From assembly GCF_018991925.1 (NCBI RefSeq), contig NW_024725489.1:5824226-5888225 (forward strand): a DNA stretch of 64,000 bases, given 5' to 3'. Shown here in pieces: positions 32,348-43,900 of this stretch. The stretch comes from Homarus americanus (lineage: Eukaryota > Arthropoda > Malacostraca > Decapoda > Nephropidae). The notes below the pieces were generated by a model that had not been told where the DNA came from, did no database searches, and saw only the letters and a list, made by a program, of their open reading frames with translations. The translations under genes and the position numbers were made by a program. Position 1 is the first letter of the stretch, and every line of letters starts with the position of its first letter.

Positions 32348-32570
32348 CTCTGTTTGGTGATGTGGGTCAAATGTATGTTAACGTACATCCCTCTCAAGTT
32401 GATAATTTATAGAATGTAGATAATGATTGTCAAATTATAATACTGTACATTACCAGACTCATAGGTCAGAAAAGTGATAAGGTTATATAGAGTAGCGTAC
32501 TGTGTTTGTCCTGTGTCACCTAAGATACTCGTATAATTATTTATAACCTGTTTGTCTCTGAGGGTGACTG

Positions 32571-32928
32571 CTTTTTTTTTTTTTTTTTTTTTTTTTTTAT
32601 TATTATTATTTATTGGGCACTCCCCTACATCCTTGTGTAAGGTGAAGCGCAGAAGCGTTTACAGCGCCCAACAGGGAAGCACGCTAAGTTCATGCTTGCT
32701 TTTATGTCTCATGAGTTAAGGGCGTAGAAGCCCGAAGAGTCAGTGGTTTATGTCATCTCATTATTGGAAGCTCCAACAACTCCCTGAATACGAATTCGCA
32801 ACTTTCGATTTACACCAGGTACCTACTTTACGGCTAGGTGAACAGGGACTAATGGGGGCCCGGGAATCGAACCCGTGACATCTCGCTTGCGAGGCAAGAA
32901 CGGTACCGCTTCTACCACCGGTCCCCCT
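32571..32928 (-). mobile_element. tRNA-Ala-derived SINE with ~25-bp target duplication
   Basis: On the minus strand it starts GGGGGACCGGTGGTAGAAGC and folds like a tRNA: the anticodon arm CTTGC-CTCGCAA-GCGAG gives anticodon CGC (Ala), there is an A-box-like TGGTAGAAGCGG and a perfect B box GGTTCGATTCC, and the acceptor pairs GGGGG with CCCCC. A roughly 250-bp body follows, ending in ATT/AAT and oligo(A). Flanks CTGTTTGTCTCTGAGG(G/A)TGACTG before 32571 and after 32929 are the target duplication. Inserted in the sulfotransferase intron. Confidence 0.9.
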
Positions 32929-33395
32929 AACTGTTTGTCTCTGAGGATGACTGTGCCATAGTAGTTACTCTACTTTTTTTTTGTTAATCCGTTGATATCT
33001 ACTAGTGTCTATTACCTTCAGAAAAAAAATAAAAATTTGAACAGAATTAATATATAGAAAATGAGTTAAAATTTATAACATCACTGTTGCTCCCTTGGCC
33101 TAAATAGGTCCAATATTAATTTGTGTAAAAATCTATGAGAGGACAGATTCACTCATATGATATTTTGTAACCACTGCACTCAGAGAATACAGTCCTGCAT
33201 ATCTGTAACTGTCTGGACTGTTTATCTGTTTACCTTATGCCATAGTATATAATATTGAAGTGGATTCTTCCCCTACAAACGCTTGTCGCTGAGTAGCCGA
33301 CCCCGCTAATTCCCCAGTGTATGCCTCGTGGTCTAGGTCAACCAGCGCCGCCTTACACGACTGAGGTCAACTATTAAGCCACGCCTACCCCTGCT

Positions 33396-33404
33396 ATATA
33401 AAAC
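33396..33404 (+). promoter_or_regulatory. TATA-box-like promoter core, probably in an LTR remnant
   Basis: CTATATAAAACCTGACC at about 33394-33410 is a strong TATA match, followed 30 bp later by a pyrimidine-rich stretch and a GC-rich leader-like region to 33600. It lies inside an intron with no reading frame downstream, so it most likely belongs to a transposon. Confidence 0.3.
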
Positions 33405-33714
33405 CTGACCTCGTGGTGACCTATTTCTTTCTACCTACACCAACCAGCAAGCAACACCTCCTCCTCCTCCTGCCTGGCGGCCCTCGCTCCCGCCGGCGAG
33501 TATTGCAACCCACAAGCTGGTCCTCCTCTGAGCATCCTCACCAACCAGCTCTCTCTACTTCACGCTTGTAACCACGCTGCCACTTCTCAGCACCAAGCTG
33601 CACTATACATCCAATACAATATGTATACAGAGAGCACATTGTGAGTTTCCTTTTTCCATCCCATACTGAGTGTGAACCAAATAACCCGTACCCCACAATA
33701 TAACAGGGAACTTG

Positions 33715-35352
33715 TACATTTTTAACACAGCTATATTACTCTTGGTCATAACTATATTACTCTTGGTCATAGCTCTATTACTCTTGGTCATAACTATATT
33801 ACTCTTGGTCATAACTCTATTACTCTTGGTCATAACTATATTACTCTTGGTCATAACTATATTACTCTTGGTCATAACTCTATTACTCTTGGTCATAACT
33901 ATATTACTCTTGGTCATAACTATATTACTCTTGGTCATAACTTTATTACTCTTGGTCATAACTATATTACTCTTGGTCATAACTATATTACTCTTGGTCA
34001 GAACTATATTACTCCTGGTCATAGCTATATTACTCTTGGTCATAACTTTATTACTCTTAGTCATAGCTATATTACTCTTGGTCATAGCTATATTACTCTT
34101 GGTCATAACTATATTACTCATGGTCATAACTATATTACTCTTGGTCATAACTCCATTACACTTGGGCATAACTATATTACTCTTGGTCATAACTATATTA
34201 CTCTTGGTCATAACTATATTACTCTTGGTCATAACTTTTTTACTCTTGGTCATAACTTTATTACTCTTGGTCATAACTCCATTACTCTTGGTCATAGCTA
34301 TATTACTCTCGGTTATAAATTTATTCCTCTCAGTCATAACTATATTACTCTTGGTCATAACTATATTACTCTTGGTCATAACTATATTACTCTTGGTCAT
34401 AACTATATTACTCTTGGTCATAGCTATATTACTCTTGGTCATAACTATATTACTCTTGGTCATAGCTATATTACTCTTGTTCAAACTATATTACTCTTGG
34501 TCATAACTTTATTACTCTTGGTCATAACTATATTACTCTTGGTCATAGCTATATTACTCTTGGTCATAACTATATTACTCTTGGTCATAACTGTATTACT
34601 CTTGGTCATAACTGTATTACTCTTGGTCATAACTGTATTACTCTTGGTCATAACTTTATTACTCTTGGTCATAACTATATTACTCTTGGTCATAACTATA
34701 TTACTCTTGGTCATAACTATATTACTCTTGGTCATAACTATATTACTCTTGGTCATAGCTATATTACTCTTGGTCATAACTATATTACTCTTGGTCATAA
34801 CTGTATTACTATTGGTCATAACTATATTACTCTTGTTCATAACTATATTACTCTTGGTCATAACTTTATTACTCTTGGCCATAGCTATATCACTCTCGGT
34901 CATAAGTTTATTACTCTCAGTCATAACTATATTACTCTTGGTCATAACTTTATTACTCTTGGTGATAACTCCATTACTCTTGGTCATAGCTATATTACTC
35001 TCGGTCATAAGTTTATTACTCTCAGTCATAACTATATTACTCTTGGTCATAACTATATTACTCTTGGTCATAACTATATTACTCTTGGTCATAACTATAT
35101 TACTCTTGGTCATAACTCCATTACTCTTGGTCATAACTATATTGCTCTTGGTCATAACTATATTACTCTTGGTCATAACTTTATTACTCTTGGTCATAAC
35201 TCCATTACTCTTGGTCATAATTATATTACTCTTGGTGATAACTATATTACTCTTGGTCATAACTATATTACTCTTGGTCATCACTTTATTACTCTTGGTC
35301 ATAACTCCATTACTCTTGGTCATAACTCCATTACTCTTGGTCATAACTACAG
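33715..35352 (+). repeat. 21-bp minisatellite, about 78 units
   Basis: Unit CTATATTACTCTTGGTCATA plus A. Because 21 is a multiple of three and the unit lacks stops in one frame on each strand, it gives long false frames: (ITILLLV)n on plus and (MTKSNIV)n on minus. Variant units (TCGGTCATAAGTTTATTACTCTCAG type at 34311, 34893 and 34996) recur in the same order, showing higher-order duplication. Confidence 0.97.
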
Positions 35353-35430
35353 TATATTACTCAGGTGCCAATTGCACCCCCCCAAAAAAAAAAAATATGT
35401 GCAGTGGAAATCAGACTCCGATCCCAACTA

Positions 35431-37579
35431 CAGTGGAGTCTGGATTTTCGCGGTTTTGGTTAACGCGTTTGGTCATTTACGCAATGCCTTGCCAGCATTG
35501 AAATGCTTTAATTACTCGGTAAATTTGCTCATTTACGCGGGTGAAGTATAATTTGTTTACTATATTTACTGAAGATATTTGTTTTAGCTGATAAAATTCA
35601 TACAAATTACCCAGCCAGAATATAATTTACATTGCTGGAATTCTTAGAAGATTGTGATTATTTTGAATATAAACATCATAAAATTTGCATTAGACATAAA
35701 AAGTTTAGATCTCATATAAGAATTTTGATTAGAAAGAGCAAAAATTTTATCTTTTGTGCAAAATTTATGACGTTGATATTCAAAATATTCCTTGTCTTGC
35801 AAGGAATCCAGCAATGTCAATTATGTTATCCTAACTTTAGTTTGAGGTATTATTTATTATTAAAAATGTAAGCCTGCTGTTTTCACCCAAACATTTCTCT
35901 CGTAGGGAGGGAGGGACCCAGCAGGCGTGGGGAGAGTGGGAGGTGGGGTATTTTGATTGACAGATAGTGTCTGGGTGAAGTATAATTTATAATTTGTTTA
36001 TTTACTGAATATATTTGTTTTAGCTCATAAAATTCATACAAATTACCCGGCCAGAATATAATATACATTGCTGGAATTCTTATAAGATTGTGATTATTTT
36101 GAATATAAACATCATAAAATTTGCATTGGACATACAAATTTTAGATATAATTTAAGAATTTCGATTAGAAAGTGCAAAATTTTTATCTTTTGTGCAAAAT
36201 ATATGACATTTATATTCAAAATATTCCAAGCAGACTGTGAAGAACTGCAGAAGGAAATCTGTGGGCTCCAGGAATGGTCGAAGAAATGGCTGCTGGGATT
36301 CAATGTCACGAAGTGTAAGAGGATGCACCTGAGGCGTACCAACGGTAAGGAGGCGTATCATATGTCCCAACGGGATGAAGAAACTGCACTAGTTGAGACT
36401 GTATGCGAGAAGGACCAAGGTGTGTATGTTGACAATGAGCTGAAGTTCTCGGGCCATTGCGAGAAGAAGGTAAATTAGGCAAATAAATTCTTTGGTCTTA
36501 TAAGAAGGTCGTTCAGATATCTAGACGGTCCGTCCCTCGTAATGATCTTCAGGAGTGAAGTGCTTCCCCATCTGGAGCACTGTCACCCCATCTGGTCCCC
36601 GAGATATGCTAGGGACTGTCAGTTGGTTGAAAATGTTCAAAGGAGCCCTCCTTTGAACTGGTGCCTGCACTTCGGCACCTCAGCTACCTTGCTAAGCTTA
36701 TACTACAGATGGGCAAGGTGGGACCTAGTTGGGTTGTATAAGCATCTCAGGGGGCACTACTCAGTTGAGTGTCCTTACTTGGAGCTGGAGGACGCTCGCC
36801 CCACAAGGGGTCACAGCTCAAGATTGAAGAAGCCGCAAGTCCAGAAAACCGTAAGGGCAAACTTTTTCCGAGTGAGGGTTGTAAACTCTTGGAACAATCT
36901 ACCAGAGAGTGTTGTGACGGCACTGCGTGTGAGCTCTTTCAAGACAAGATTTGACCAACACTGGAGCGGGTTCAGGTACGTTCAGGAGCCGGTGCATGCC
37001 CAATATTTGCCAAGAGTGCGTGACAGAGACGTGACCGATCGCCCGGGCAGCTAGTGAGCTGATGATCTTTTGGTGAAGAAGATAAATGAAAAGGAAAAGT
37101 AATCAGAGACGTGACCGATCGCCCAAGCGGCTAACAAGCCGATCAGTGGCGAAGAGGATAAAAGTAAAAGTCGTCTGCAAGGAATCCAGCAATATCAATT
37201 ATATTATCCTAACTTTTGTCTGAGGTATTATTTATTATTAAAAACGTAAGCTTACTGTTTTCACCCAAACATTTCTCAGAGAGGGAGGAGCCAGCGAGCG
37301 TGGGAAGAGGGGGGGGGGATGAGAGTTGAATCCATTATTTGAATGGACATTAACCGGTGACTGTATTTCTCTTGAATGTTAATTGTGTGTGCATACCATC
37401 ATAAAATTCATATGTTATTTTTACTACAACTAGGTATTGTGTCGGAAAAAGTGGAGTTTGGGGGTCGGCTCAGTCTCTATTTCAATAAATCCCATATGTT
37501 CTCTTATTTCATGTACGCGTTTCTCGTTTTACTTGGGCCTCCACGGGTTCAATTGACCACATAAATGCAGACTCCACCG
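35431..37579 (+). mobile_element. Tigger-like element (TA target) with a nested LINE
   Basis: Left end CAGTGGAGTCTGGATTTTCG and right end (reverse complement) CGGTGGAGTCTGCATTTATG, each flanked by TA. The right part (37383-37505) matches the 3' region of the Tigger transposase element at 11334-11460. No transposase remains. The interior has a tandem duplication of about 440 bp (35540-35940 and 35990 onward), the second copy split by a LINE at 36228-37170. The element ends 34 bp before the last sulfotransferase exon. Confidence 0.75.
36228..37170 (+). mobile_element. 5'-truncated CR1-like LINE copy with exact boundaries
   Basis: Flanks join to reconstitute the other tandem copy of the Tigger interior (ATATTCC / TCTGCAAGGAATCC), so the insertion limits are visible. 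It encodes DCEELQKEICGLQEWSKKWL, the VENVQRSP...LSLYYRWARWDLVGLYKHL region and the ORF2 C-terminus (36542-37054), then the short tail GACGTGACCGATCGCCC...GGATAAAAGTAAAAG. Some frameshifts are present. The 3' end is an AAAAGT microsatellite, not poly(A), as in CR1/L2 LINEs. Confidence 0.88.
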
Positions 37580-37613
37580 TATACCGGTATTTTAATTCAC
37601 CTTCTTTGTCCAG

Positions 37614-37726
37614 GTAAATCAGGAGGCTGGCGGGAGTACTTTGACGAGCCCATGAAGGTAGAGTTTGAGAAGTGGATGAGAGAGAAAGGGAAGGGACTTG
37701 AGAAGGAATTTAAATGGTTGCCTTGA
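37614..37726 (+). CDS. Sulfotransferase last exon: PAPS-binding GKSGGW to stop
   Basis: Acceptor TTCTTTGTCCAG at 37613, then (G)KSGGWREYFDEPMKVEFEKW, MREKGKGLEKEFKWLP and TGA at 37724-37726. This is the conserved SULT C-terminus (RKGk.GdWk.yft.e....fd.w). The usual Asp of GDW is Gly here. Together the visible exons cover roughly 170 residues of a protein normally about 300-340 long. The substrate class (phenol, amine, steroid or other) cannot be told from this part. Confidence 0.95.
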
Positions 37727-37757
37727 AAGTGTCTTCATCATCAGCAGTGTGTAGGGC

Positions 37758-37763
37758 AATAAA
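37758..37763 (+). terminator. Polyadenylation signal of the sulfotransferase gene
   Basis: AATAAA 32 bp after the stop codon. It is immediately followed by AAAG|GTGAGT, a donor-like motif, so a 3' UTR intron is an alternative. Confidence 0.55.
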
Positions 37764-38478
37764 GGTGAGTGATCAAATATGCCAGTTGTTGACCTTTACT
37801 GTATCTTCACACAAATGGCACTTTTTATTGTTTGTGTAGAGCACGGCGGGCGATATTATAACTGGTCGTATTGTGTAGTAGACTATTGCACTGTTTTGTA
37901 TATAATTTCACTGTTGTCATTTGGCCGTTGATTTTTTGGTGCACGAGTTGTTTTTTTATTTGTATTATCTTCTTTTTTTTTACATTTTTTTTTATCATTT
38001 CACTGTTGCCATTTAACCGTTGATTTCTCGTTGCACATTTTGTTTTGAATTATTTGTAGAATTATCTTCTTGTTTACATTTTGTGTGTGTCGACCTGAAG
38101 AATAAATAAGAATTAGTTGCATGTTAGAGGATAAATCAAGTTGAGAAATAATTACTTGGTGACAGAGGTGTGTGTGTCCGGGCTGGTGTACTGTATATCA
38201 TTCATAACTCTCATAGTATTCCACAGGGAGATGCTGGTGTGTCCACTGTCAGGGAAGCAAGACGAAGCAGACAGCAGTGTTATGGCCCTCGAGCATGACA
38301 CTGTGCAGGCGGTCATAATATCTTGGAAATACTCACATCAGCATACATACATACATACATACATACATACATACATACGAGTACTACAACCCCACATGTA
38401 TGAGTATTAGCTTCTCTTATCAACACATAACTACGTATACTCACTAGTACTGCCAACACATAACTTCACTCACTAGTA
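37764..38478 (+). other. Downstream flank, (CATA)n microsatellite, no gene
   Basis: AT-rich with T runs and no recognised coding sequence. A CATACATA run lies at about 38341-38381. Confidence 0.5.
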
Positions 38479-38815
38479 CAGTTGACAACCCTTTAAACCG
38501 AAATTCCGAAAACCGAAAAGCTCTGAAAACCGAAAAAAAAATTGTGGGGCAATTTTTTTTTTTTTTTTTTTTTTAAACAGGATTAGCCCACCCAGGCATA
38601 GATCACTGACCCACATCTGGGCCTGGGGGGCGAAAATGAAAAAGTAATACTAATTATAATAATAGGCTAATAATAATTATTCATAGTAAATAAAAATTTT
38701 AATTAAAAAATACACTAAAATAAAATAATAATGATAATAATAATAATAAAATATAATAATAAAATTTATAATAAAAATAATAATAATACTGTATTAATAA
38801 AATAATAATAATATT

Positions 38816-38869
<54 letters not shown>

Positions 38870-39101
38870 GAAATAACAAGAATGAAAAAAGATAAAAAGT
38901 GAGAAACACGACTTAGGCCTATGAATTATTATTATTGTTATTATAATTATTATTATATTTTCGCCCCCCAGGCCCCAATGTGGGTCAGTGACTTGTGCCT
39001 CGGTGGGCTAATACACACACACAAAAAAAATCATTCTGAAAACCGAAAAATTCCGAAATGCCTCTGGCCCCAAGGATTTCGGATCAGGGATTGTCAACCT
39101 G
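38479..39101. mobile_element. Tigger/pogo-like MITE with nested inverted tails
   Basis: Inverted ends CAGTTGACAACCC...CCGAAATTCCG (left) and CAGGTTGACAATCCCTGATC (right, reverse complement), both flanked by TA. Inside, CCACCCAGGC...GCCTGGGGGGCGAAAAT (38587-38635) and its inverse (38960-39010) face each other around an AAT-rich low-complexity core. The insertion lies in a short repeat that also occurs, uninterrupted and inverted, at 63861-63935. Confidence 0.75.
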
Positions 39102-39539
39102 TACATTATGCTTCCAATACCTTCCCAGGCGGTAGCACCTCCCTGTTTAAAAGCTGCCTACTACCTACTTAGGAGCTCACTTGGGCAAATATTATGATTG
39201 TTATAACATACAAACTCGATATGGAAGTAGCTAAAGAAAAAAAGGAAGGTAAATATTATACAACAACCATCAACCCAACCTAAACTAACCTAAAATAACA
39301 ACTTGGGTTATTTTGGTGTTTGGTTTGGTTATTTCTGTGTATTGTTTGTATGTACAAAATTTCACTATAAATGTTGGGTTTTTTAACTTAGTGAAATATT
39401 GTTAAATTGTTATTGTGTAATATAGATCTTATAGTTATGTATTATTACTCTTAAAAAATCTTTGGAAAAAGTTTATGGCATAATTATGTTATACTTTTTA
39501 TAACTACAGGTGTACAGTATAATCTTACTTTGATAATTA
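39102..39539. other. Unassigned stretch
   Basis: The first 70 bp are shared (inverted) with 63861-63935. The rest is AT-rich with no features seen. Confidence 0.4.
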
Positions 39540-40691
39540 CAGTGAGATCTTGTATTTCACGAGTAATATAGACTGGAAAAATTGCACCAAATTCAAATAC
39601 ATAAACTACCGGTGATGGGAAAAATAACCTCTGATTTTCCCATTTATATCCTCCAAATGATACAAATTCTGCCTTTATTGACTTGATTGTGCTTTCCGGA
39701 AACTAGTTTATAGGCCTTCCTCAAGTAATTTAATTACACGCTGCTTATCCTTATCCTGCATCGAGTACTTGGCAAACTTAACTCCCTTATGATAGTCCCG
39801 CTTCTCCTTTTCCTTATTTGGCTGCTAAGGTGGGTCTGTCCCACTCCCACCAGCACCAGTAGGACCCTTAGTAGATGTAGAGGCCATTATCTTGACTCGA
39901 CAGGTGGTAGCACCACCCAAAAAAAGCACACAATAACAGCCCGGGCGGTCGCTAGGATGGCGCGGGCTACAACTCGATAGTTGCGTTCTTTTAAACTTCT
40001 TATACGTTCACCACCAGCAATTCGATCACTAGAACATTTCTTGGAAACACTCTTCTTGCCTTGTCTTTCCGTATTCATCGCTAACACAACAAAATTGGAG
40101 AAAATAGCAAAAATCGCGGAGTAATTGACAGAAACCGCGCGATTCAACTGATTACATGATGTAAACAGAGAGCGCTGGTGTAAACCGTTATTAGTCCTCA
40201 CTGTGAAGGATTCTTTTTACTTATTCTTTTCATACATTATTTATGGGTAACAGCTAAATAAAAAAAAATTTTATTATAAGAGTACCTCTCAAAAAACACT
40301 TCACAAACAAAAGACACGAATCAGTTGAACATGTGATGTCGAACATGAACTGTAAACATTGCATAACCCCACGCCGCGCTTAAAACGTTGAGGATGAAAT
40401 TGCGCTATAGCCAACATTTGTATGCAAAAGTTTGTGTTCTACAAACAGTGTTCCCCTATACATCAATCACGCTTCAACCAATTCGCGTTGACAAAACACG
40501 CGTTGTAGCAGAAATGACTGTAACTGATATGAGGGCTATGGCGTCATTCAAGACGGTGGCCAGCGTTCGGCTGGCTGGATCTCGCACAATTCACGATATT
40601 TTACGCCAAATATATGACTTGGTTACATTAGGTAGTGTTCGCAAAATTCAAAAACACAAAATGAAATCGCGCGAAATATGAAATCTTACTG
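39540..40691. mobile_element. TA-flanked TIR element, ~1.15 kb
   Basis: Left end CAGTGAGATCTTGTATTTC and right end (reverse complement) CAGTAAGATTTCATATTTCG, each next to TA. It holds a minus-strand frame (about 40083-39887, MNTERQGKKSVSKKCSSDRI) and a plus-strand 97-residue frame at 40388. I recognise no transposase in either. The TA target and the CAGT.AGAT ends fit the pogo/Tc1-mariner superfamily. Confidence 0.65.
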
Positions 40692-40740
40692 TATATGGAA
40701 GTAAGTTATTGTTAAACTGTTAAATTATACATTTTATAAC

Positions 40741-40998
40741 TTACTTTAATATATTTATATAGAGCTATATAGTACTATACCATATATTCTTACTCTAATA
40801 TATTTATATAGAGCTATATAGTACTATACCATATATTCTTACTCTAATATATTTATATAGAGCTATATAGGACTATACCATATATTCTTACTCTAATATA
40901 TTTATATAGAGCTATATAGTACTATACCATATATTCTTACTCTAATATATTTATATAGAGCTATATAGTACTATACCATATATTCTTACTCTAATATT
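40741..40998. repeat. 49-bp tandem repeat, 5.2 units
   Basis: Unit TTACTCTAATATATTTATAT / AGAGCTATATAGTACTATAC / CATATATTC, almost perfect; units start at 40741, 40790 and so on. High identity implies recent expansion. Confidence 0.95.
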
Positions 40999-41420
40999 AT
41001 GAAAGACAGAACTACATTTAATATAATTTTTAAAATAAGTTAGAATGTTGGTTTAATTAACCTAACTAATCCTCTAAGATAGATTTAATATTATATTTTT
41101 AGACTAATATAATAAATTACTAATTTCTAGAAGTCACATGTACAGTAGTTAGTGCAGTACTGGTAGATTGGTCTTGTACTCACTTGAGGTATTAATAACA
41201 TCTTCACTGTAGTTGCTAGTGTGTCTGTCTAGCATTTGTAGCCTACAGTATGTACAGTATCTCAAAAAAGTATCTCCACACTGTGTGAAACATTTTGAGA
41301 CCACGGATGATAGATATTGGGACATGGATTTACTTTGGTATATAGTTTAACATAAGTAATGCAATGTGTATTTATTTCAGCGTAAATATTATGATGTTCG
41401 GTTACCAAATGTAGTACTTT
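40999..41420. other. Unassigned AT-rich stretch
   Basis: No features seen. Confidence 0.4.
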
Positions 41421-41760
41421 TTACTTACTTTTATCCCCTTCACCACTGATCAGCTCGTTAGCTGCATGGGCGATCGGTCACGTCTCTGCCACGCACTGTT
41501 GGCAAGTACTAGTCCTGTACTGGCTCTCTCTTATGCACTGTTGGCAAGTACTGGGCATGCACTGGCTCCTGAATGTACCTGACCCTGCTCCAGTGTTGGT
41601 CAAGTCTGGTCTTGAAAGAGCTCACACTCAGTGCCATCACAACACTTTCTGGCAGATTGTTCCAAGAGTTCACAACTCTCACTCAGGATCAGTATGCCAC
41701 AGAGCTCTACATACCAACCCTCCCGGGACACCACGAGTTGCATGTAGCATTTCAGAAGTC
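41421..41760 (-). mobile_element. CR1-like LINE 3' end fragment
   Basis: TTTTACTTACTTTTATCCCC, GATCAGCTCGTTAGCTGC, CACTGTTGGCAAGTACT and TTGTTCCAAGAGTTCACAAC: reverse complement of the LINE tail and ORF2 C-terminus as at 36860-37170. Heavily truncated. Confidence 0.8.
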
Positions 41761-42689
41761 ATCGGATCCATCCTGGCAGATAGTTTTTGAGATACTGTAC
41801 TGTACAGTATAGCACAGTATACATTAATACCTGTATCTCCGTTAGCCGGAATCCCTCAAATCTGGAAATCTCCGATAACCAGAATTGAAATTTGCTCAGA
41901 AAATCATTCCCAAAGTCGGCTTTGGGAACAAATTTTCCGAGGTTAAAAATCGAGACAATATTCTGAAAATGTCTTGAATAAAGATGAAAGTTAAAGTATT
42001 TTTTTTTGGGGGGACCTGACCTGACTCAATGTCAGGTGGAGGTAGGGTGAGAGATTAATGGTCTCATATTACTGACCTTCTGATGGAATGTCAGGTCACC
42101 CTTTCTTGGGTGGGGATTAGTGGGTCTCATGACCTGAAGATGTCTTGAATAAACACAAATCCTAAGTATTTTTAGGGAGATTGTGATAATTATAAGTATA
42201 AATGAGCAAAGTTGTATCCCTTTAACATTACGTAACATTTTAAAATATGGAGTGAGAAAGCGGAAGGGTGTGGGTGATTAGAGAGATGGAGTGGTAACAT
42301 ACACCAGTGTTGCCAAGCGATAAGGTCCTCAACAGCTGATCTTTTAATTCACCTCCATGCAGTCACACAACAAGACCCTCACTGGATGCTTGTTGTCTTA
42401 ATTCCCGTGTGTGTGTGTGTGTTTTGAGCTTGCCGAGCACATTGTAGGATTTGAAGAAGTTGATGAAGAGCTTGTTCAAGAGTCAGGTGGTGAGGTGACA
42501 TGCCAAGACACTTACACAGCACATACATTAACAGCACTACTAAACCATTGTCTTATAACATTTTACATTATAATTTATATTTTAAAATTAATTGATACAT
42601 GATAGCTCTACATGACTATTTTTGCACTTAGACAACTGATCAATGAATAAACCAGGACATATGGAGACTTAGTATACATAAATTAACAC
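41761..42689. other. Unassigned stretch, possible pogo-type MITE remnants
   Basis: GTTAGCCGGAATCCCTCAAA (41843) and following CCGATAACCAGAATTG resemble ends of pogo-type MITEs. A partly palindromic GACCTGACCTGA...GTCAGGTCACC segment lies at 42013-42105, and a short GT run at 42407. No coding homology. Confidence 0.3.
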
Positions 42690-42778
42690 AACCTGTATTT
42701 GCCAATAGTGCATAACAGAGACATAACTGATCGCCCAAGCAGCTAACTAGCCTATTAGTGGTGAAGAGAGTAAAAGTA
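42690..42778 (+). mobile_element. CR1-like LINE 3' tail fragment
   Basis: GCCAATAGTGCATAACAGAG, ATAACTGATCGCCCAAGCAG and GGTGAAGAGAGTAAAAGTAA match the tail at 37010-37170. Confidence 0.75.
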
Positions 42779-43900
42779 AGGAAATGTACTCAAATGTACT
42801 AATTTAATTACTAAAATTATTATGTATGGTGAAATTAAGGGTTGTTTATACTCAAATTAATCTCTATCTTACAAGAATTTCAGCAATGCAAATTATATTC
42901 TTGTAAGTCAAGTCATTGACATTTTATAAGGTTAATCTCTCATTGTGAACTAGTAAGAGGTTGAAGGATCCATTGGAGGATAAAAGTGACCGTGCCACTC
43001 CCCTCCCCTCACTGTTTGTCTAAAGAACTGACTCATTCATGATACCTACAGTACAATAATGTTTATTTGTTTTTCATTAATTAGTACAGATATGTAACTG
43101 TAATAATCTGTGCTTATTAATACATGTACCCTTCATATACAATACAGTATAGAACTATGTATTGTTACGCCGTCTCTTAATTTACTTTAATATCCAGGTT
43201 CTAGGCGTAACCAAACAAAAAGAAAGTGAAGTAAATCAAAAGGGAATAAAAATAAATAAAGTAAACCTTAAGAATTTAATTCAATTAAATATTAACACAA
43301 TAAAGAGCCTCGTAGGCTGTCACAACAAATTGATTCGCTATCGAAACCTTTAGGACACAAATGATACTAAACATCGAAACATCAAAGAACTGCATAACTA
43401 TATCGAATAAAAAAATAAAGCACTGGATTACGTTAACACTACATAAACATATAAAATAACTAACACAAATTAACTAACATGAAACAACACTGAATTACTT
43501 AAATGTAACTAAGCTAACACTGACGGACACATAAGACATGAATAGGTACTCGCATAGATATACCACATTGGTGGTGACAGGAACAACACAGAAATAAAGT
43601 AAAGTATAAGTAACAGGTGACAAGTGTCACTCAAAAGAACGTGAACTGAATGACAAGAGGACTGGACTGAACTCCGTCAGTTGGTGGACTACTATATATA
43701 GGGTTGTTTCCTGCCAGTGCGACATGCCAGTGAAACATGGGTCGTTTAACGATGCAGATGGTCGTTAGAGAAACAAAGAATGCTTGTTACAATACTAAAT
43801 GAATAAGATGGGCTTGAACAAATAATAACAGTTAAAACCTTAACAGCACAGGGTAAGGTGACTAGATTATATAATAGTAAATATAACATACACTCAACAA
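42779..43900. other. Unassigned AT-rich stretch up to the gap
   Basis: No coding homology. CTACTATATATAGGGTTG at about 43689 is a TATA-like motif without visible context. Confidence 0.4.

Noticed and set aside
32855..32928. Functional tRNA-Ala(CGC) gene on the minus strand
   Set aside because: It is the head of a SINE with body, A-rich tail and target duplication, and shows some mispairs in the T stem.
33603..35501. Very long frames (264-334 residues, plus and minus strand) with heptad repeats
   Set aside because: They arise from a 21-bp minisatellite whose length is a multiple of three; both strands are open at once, and there is no start context or domain.
38141..38410. 89-residue ORF downstream of the sulfotransferase stop
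   Set aside because: Its C-terminal part is a CATA microsatellite and no family resemblance was found.
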